Assembly: GCA_036399695.1 (NCBI GenBank)
Contig: DASWMP010000145.1
Location: forward strand, 1 to 25,367
Length of the DNA stretch: 25,367 bases
Source: DASVEE01 sp036399695
GTDB lineage: Bacteria; Acidobacteriota; Thermoanaerobaculia; Gp7-AA8
Reading direction: 5' to 3'
Of the stretch, positions 22,428 through 25,367 are shown piece by piece (the stretch's first letter is position 1; each line of letters begins with the position of its first letter). Below the pieces are notes generated by a model, which did no database searches, had not been told where the DNA came from, and saw only the letters and a program-made list of their open reading frames with translations. The position numbers and the translations under genes are program-made.

Positions 22428-23273
22428 TCAGGCCTTCCGGCTTCGTCGCAGGAGTCCGAGCAGGCTGCCGCCGATGATGAGCGCGCCGCCGGTGACGGTG
22501 CGGAGCGTGAGCGGCTCGTGCAGGACGACGACGCCGAGGAGCACCGCGATCGGGATGTTGCCGTAGTAGATGACCGCCGTGGCGGCGGGGGAGAGGCGGG
22601 TGGTGACGCGCACCCAGAGACTGTGGGCGATGAGCGTCACGCCGGCGGCGAGGAAGAGCAGGCCCGCCCAGTCGCGCGGGGCGAGGTCCCACTCGGTCTT
22701 CGGGAGGAAGAGCAGGAAGAAGAGGAGAGCGAACCCGAACTGCCCGAGCGCGCGAGTGGAGCCCGGCAGATGCGACCAGCGCTGGTGGAGGATCGGCAGC
22801 GATGCGTAGAACAGCGCGCTGAGACAGGAGAGCCCCATCCCGATGGCCGTGGCGTTGCCGGACGTGAACGACGGCACGATGACGACCGCCCCGGTGGCAG
22901 CGATCAGCACCGCCACGATGTCAGTCGAAGTCGGACGCTGCCGCGCGACCAGTGCGCCGAGGAGCAGCAGATCCACGCCATACGTGGAGAGCCCGATCGC
23001 GCCGATCGACGCCGAGGAGGCCTTGATGGCGAAGAACAGCGTGAGCCAGTGGGCGAAGAAGAGAAAGCCGATCGCCGCAAGCCGCAGGAGATCGCGGCGG
23101 CTGACGCGATGAAACTGCCGGCGGAGCGCCATGATCGCCGCCACCCCGCTCGTGGCGACGGCCAGCCGGAACACCCCGATGGTGAACGGATTGGCCGCGA
23201 TGAATTTGACCGTCACCGGGATGCAGCCAAACAGCAGCAGCGCCAGAATGGCCTCGGCGGCAAGACGGAACAC
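22428..23273 (-). CDS. EamA/DMT-superfamily transporter
   Basis: A 281-aa inner-membrane protein with about ten predicted TM helices in two EamA repeats (about 5-135 and 143-276), as in drug/metabolite exporters. The second repeat has IYYGNIPIAVLLGVVVLHEPLT, the family's characteristic region before the last helix. Substrates of such proteins are metabolites or amino acids and cannot be predicted here. The start is GTG 23273, chosen because it begins at the first helix; no ribosome binding site is clear. The C-terminus is short and basic (LRRSRKA), fitting a cytoplasmic end. Confidence 0.9.
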   Translation of the reverse strand: MFRLAAEAILALLLFGCIPVTVKFIAANPFTIGVFRLAVATSGVAAIMALRRQFHRVSRRDLLRLAAIGFLFFAHWLTLFFAIKASSASIGAIGLSTYGVDLLLLGALVARQRPTSTDIVAVLIAATGAVVIVPSFTSGNATAIGMGLSCLSALFYASLPILHQRWSHLPGSTRALGQFGFALLFFLLFLPKTEWDLAPRDWAGLLFLAAGVTLIAHSLWVRVTTRLSPAATAVIYYGNIPIAVLLGVVVLHEPLTLRTVTGGALIIGGSLLGLLRRSRKA

Positions 23274-23307
23274 GGCGCGCAGTGTACCGGGGCACGGCTC
23301 AAACGAC

Positions 23308-23423
23308 AGGGAACGATGGGACCAATGGGACCTATGGGACCTATGAAAAGCAGAGCGCCCGGCGCGGAGCTCTGTCCCATAGGTCTCATCTGTCCCATTG
23401 GTCCCATTGGTCCATCGTTCCCT
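23308..23423 (-). repeat. Nonamer inverted-array hairpin (ATGGGACC units)
   Basis: The left arm has three contiguous 9-mers (GATGGGACC, AATGGGACC, TATGGGACC) then TATG. The right arm is the imperfect reverse complement, and both ends share AGGGAACGATGG. The loop centre is AGCGCCCGGCGCGG, like the GCGCCCGGC loop of hairpin 2. It lies 12 bp beyond the M13 terminator, in the gap before the EamA gene. Confidence 0.85.
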
Positions 23424-23435
23424 CTCCCCAAACCA

Positions 23436-23463
23436 AAAACGGCCACCTTGCGGTGGCCGTTTT
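23436..23463. terminator. Intrinsic terminator of the M13 peptidase gene
   Basis: Stem AACGGCCACC/GGTGGCCGTT with a 4-nt loop (GCAA on the minus strand), about 20 bp after the M13 stop codon. On the minus strand it is followed by TTTTTGGTTTGG, and on the plus strand by TTT, so it is mainly a minus-strand terminator. Confidence 0.88.
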
Positions 23464-23483
23464 CACTGAACGCTGATGCTGTC

Positions 23484-25367
23484 TTACCAGATCCGGACGC
23501 GGTCTTCCGGCTTCACGTAATTCGCGTCGCCTTCCTTCACGCCGAACGCTTCGTACCAGGCGTCGACGTTACGGAGCGGGGCGAAGGCGCGGACCATGCC
23601 GGGGGAGTGGGAGTCGGTCATGATGAGCTGGCGGAGGGCGTCATCGCGGACGAGGGTGCGCCAGACCTGGCCCCAGCCGAGGAACACGCGCTGGTCGCCG
23701 GTGAAGCCGTCGAGGACCGGCGCGGGCTTGCCGTTGAGCGACACACGGTAGGCGTCGAGGGCCATCATGATGCCGCCGAGGTCGGCGATGTTCTCGCCCA
23801 TCGTCAGCTTGGCCGTGATGTGCAGGCCGGGGAGCTGCTTGAGCTCGAAGCCTTCGTACTGCGCGCCGAGCTTCGCGGCCTGCTTCTCGAACTTGGCCGC
23901 GTCTTCGGTGGCCCACCAGTCGCGCAGGACGCCTTCGCCGTCGGACTTGCGTCCTTGGTCGTCGAAGCCGTGCGTGATCTCGTGGCCGATGACGCCGCCG
24001 ATGGCGCCGTAGTTCACGGCCGGATCGGCCTTCGGATCGAAGAAGGGGGGCTGCAGGATGGCGGCCGGGAAGACGATCTCGTTCTTCGACGACGAGTAAT
24101 AGGCATTGACCGTCTGCGGCGTCATGCCCCACTCCTCGTCATCGACTTTCTTGCCGATGCGGTTGACGTCGTAGCTCCAGTCGAACTGGGCGACGCGCTG
24201 GGCGTTGCCGACGAGGTCACCCTCGACGATCTGCAGGCCCGAGTAGTCGCGCCACTTCTTCGGATAGCCGATCTTCACGTTGAACTTCGCGAGCTTGTCG
24301 AGCGCGCGCGCTTTGGTGTCGGGGCTCATCCAGTCGAGCTTCTCGATGCGTCCCTTCATGGCGACGCGGAGGTCGGCCACGAGCTTCTCCATCCTCGCCT
24401 TCGACTCCGGCGGGAAGTACTCGTCGACGAACGTGCGGCCGATGGCCTCACCGAGGGCACCTTCGGCGGCGCCGACGGCGCTCTTCCAGCGGGGGCGCTG
24501 CTGCTGCGCACCGTTGAGGAACTTCGAGCGGAACTCCCATTGCGTGTCGACGAAACGCTTCGACAGCAGCGGGGCGGCTTCGTCGACGATGTGGAACGCG
24601 TCCCACGCCTGCAGCGTGGACACCGGCGCGTCGGCGAAGATCTTCGCCAGCTTCGGCAGGGCGGTGTTCTGGCGGACGACTGCGCGGTCGGCCTTCTCGA
24701 TGCCGGCGGCCTTGAAGTAGACGGTCCAGGGGAAGCCCGGCGCGTTCTGCTCGAGCTCCGCGACGGTCATCGGGTTGTACGTCTTGTCGCGGTCGCGGCT
24801 CTCGGAGCGCGTCCAGTGCGCCTCGGCGATCTTCGTTTCCATCGCCACGATGTCGGCGGCGTTCTTCTCCGGCTCTTCCCAGCCGGCCAGACGCAGCATG
24901 TCGGCGACGTACTTCTGATAGCGGTCCTTCTGCGGCTTGAAGTTCTCGCGCAGGTAGAACTCGCGGTCGGGCAGGCCGGTGCCGGACTGCGAGATGTAGA
25001 GCGCGTAACGCTCCGGGTTCTTGGCGTCGTCGGAGACGCCGGCGCCGAAGAACGAACGGCCGAAGCTGGCGCTGGAGCGGCCCATGAGGGCGGCGATGTC
25101 AGCGTGCGTCTTCGCCTTCTTCACGGCGTCGAGGTTGGCCTGGATCGGCTTGCTGTCGAGCTTTTCGGCAGTGGCTTCGTCGAGGAAGGTGCGGTACATG
25201 GCCGCGACTTTCCCCTGATCCGAGGTGGCCTTGAGGCTCTTGTCTTCCGCCCAGCGGTCGAGGATGGCGCGGACGCGCACTTCGGACAGATCGCGCAGCA
25301 GGTCGAACGCGCCGAAGCGGGTCTTGTCCGCCGGGATCTGCGTCGAAGCAGCCCACTTGCCGTTGAC
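23484..25367 (-). CDS. pepO: M13 (neprilysin/PepO-like) metallopeptidase, 5'-truncated by window edge
   Basis: A zinc endopeptidase of the M13 family, usually exported, cutting small peptides. The window shows 627 residues; the N-terminus and any signal peptide lie beyond 25367. Numbered from the edge, the first residues (VNGKWAASTQIPADKTRFGAF) match the conserved N-terminal part of mature M13 proteins. The catalytic HEITH is at 462-466 and the third zinc ligand is E525 in GENIADLGG. NAYYSSSKNEIVFPAAIL with the PFF after it, and the closing EDRVRIW, are diagnostic, so the active site is intact. A strong terminator follows. With the M14 and M19 enzymes it suggests peptide scavenging. The GTG at 25280 is internal, not a start. 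Confidence 0.95.
   Translation of the reverse strand, partial: VNGKWAASTQIPADKTRFGAFDLLRDLSEVRVRAILDRWAEDKSLKATSDQGKVAAMYRTFLDEATAEKLDSKPIQANLDAVKKAKTHADIAALMGRSSASFGRSFFGAGVSDDAKNPERYALYISQSGTGLPDREFYLRENFKPQKDRYQKYVADMLRLAGWEEPEKNAADIVAMETKIAEAHWTRSESRDRDKTYNPMTVAELEQNAPGFPWTVYFKAAGIEKADRAVVRQNTALPKLAKIFADAPVSTLQAWDAFHIVDEAAPLLSKRFVDTQWEFRSKFLNGAQQQRPRWKSAVGAAEGALGEAIGRTFVDEYFPPESKARMEKLVADLRVAMKGRIEKLDWMSPDTKARALDKLAKFNVKIGYPKKWRDYSGLQIVEGDLVGNAQRVAQFDWSYDVNRIGKKVDDEEWGMTPQTVNAYYSSSKNEIVFPAAILQPPFFDPKADPAVNYGAIGGVIGHEITHGFDDQGRKSDGEGVLRDWWATEDAAKFEKQAAKLGAQYEGFELKQLPGLHITAKLTMGENIADLGGIMMALDAYRVSLNGKPAPVLDGFTGDQRVFLGWGQVWRTLVRDDALRQLIMTDSHSPGMVRAFAPLRNVDAWYEAFGVKEGDANYVKPEDRVRIW

Overview
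The window is high-GC bacterial chromosome with dense single-copy genes. No RNA gene, transposase, phage gene or CRISPR array is visible. The gene mix suggests Acidobacteriota, perhaps near Thermoanaerobaculia, but this is inference from gene families, not a phylogenetic result. It includes an Oar-like TonB-dependent receptor with an N-terminal carboxypeptidase-regulatory domain, exported M14 and M13 metallopeptidases, an M19 dipeptidase, an NDH-2 type dehydrogenase and a multi-PAS GGDEF-EAL protein.

Layout. 1-2974: an rRNA pseudouridine synthase (minus), divergent from a small lipoprotein and a lytic-transglycosylase-like protein (plus). 2975-3493: a 519-bp repeat island. 3494-11638, all minus: PAS-GGDEF-EAL regulator, NDH-2, two small unknown proteins (one with a zinc ribbon), M19 dipeptidase overlapping a HAD phosphatase, DinB-like protein, methyltransferase and a small membrane protein overlapping it. 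11789-17146, minus: TonB-dependent receptor and a secreted M14 carboxypeptidase. 17358-20727, plus: 5'-nucleotidase-like phosphoesterase, DUF2442 protein and LolC/E-type permease. 20731-25367, minus: TPM-domain protein, RibD/DHFR-like reductase, EamA exporter and an M13 peptidase running off the right edge.

How it works together. M14, M13 and M19 peptidases beside a large outer-membrane receptor suggest peptide or protein scavenging. The 5'-nucleotidase would add phosphate or nucleoside salvage. Most other genes are unrelated housekeeping or accessory functions, with little operon structure beyond two translationally overlapping pairs.

The unexplained part is between the genes. Almost every longer intergenic gap holds a roughly 80-120 bp inverted-repeat element, in three families. 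(i) GC-rich hairpins (2975, 3493, 6047, 10164) abut gene 3' ends; in three of four, the element boundary AGGGATC supplies the last base or bases of the stop codon. (ii) Hairpins whose arms are tandem 7-mers (one case 9-mers) have a different unit sequence at nearly each locus (8102, 11654, 14754, 17194, 23308, plus unpaired copies at 18933 and 19442). (iii) A 105-bp REPIN-like doublet of two small inverted hairpins is complete at 3193 and 19294 and half-present at 36. With a 43-bp tandem palindromic array at 21641, these form the most interesting and possibly undescribed system here. Whether they are mobile, terminators or mRNA stabilisers cannot be decided from one window.
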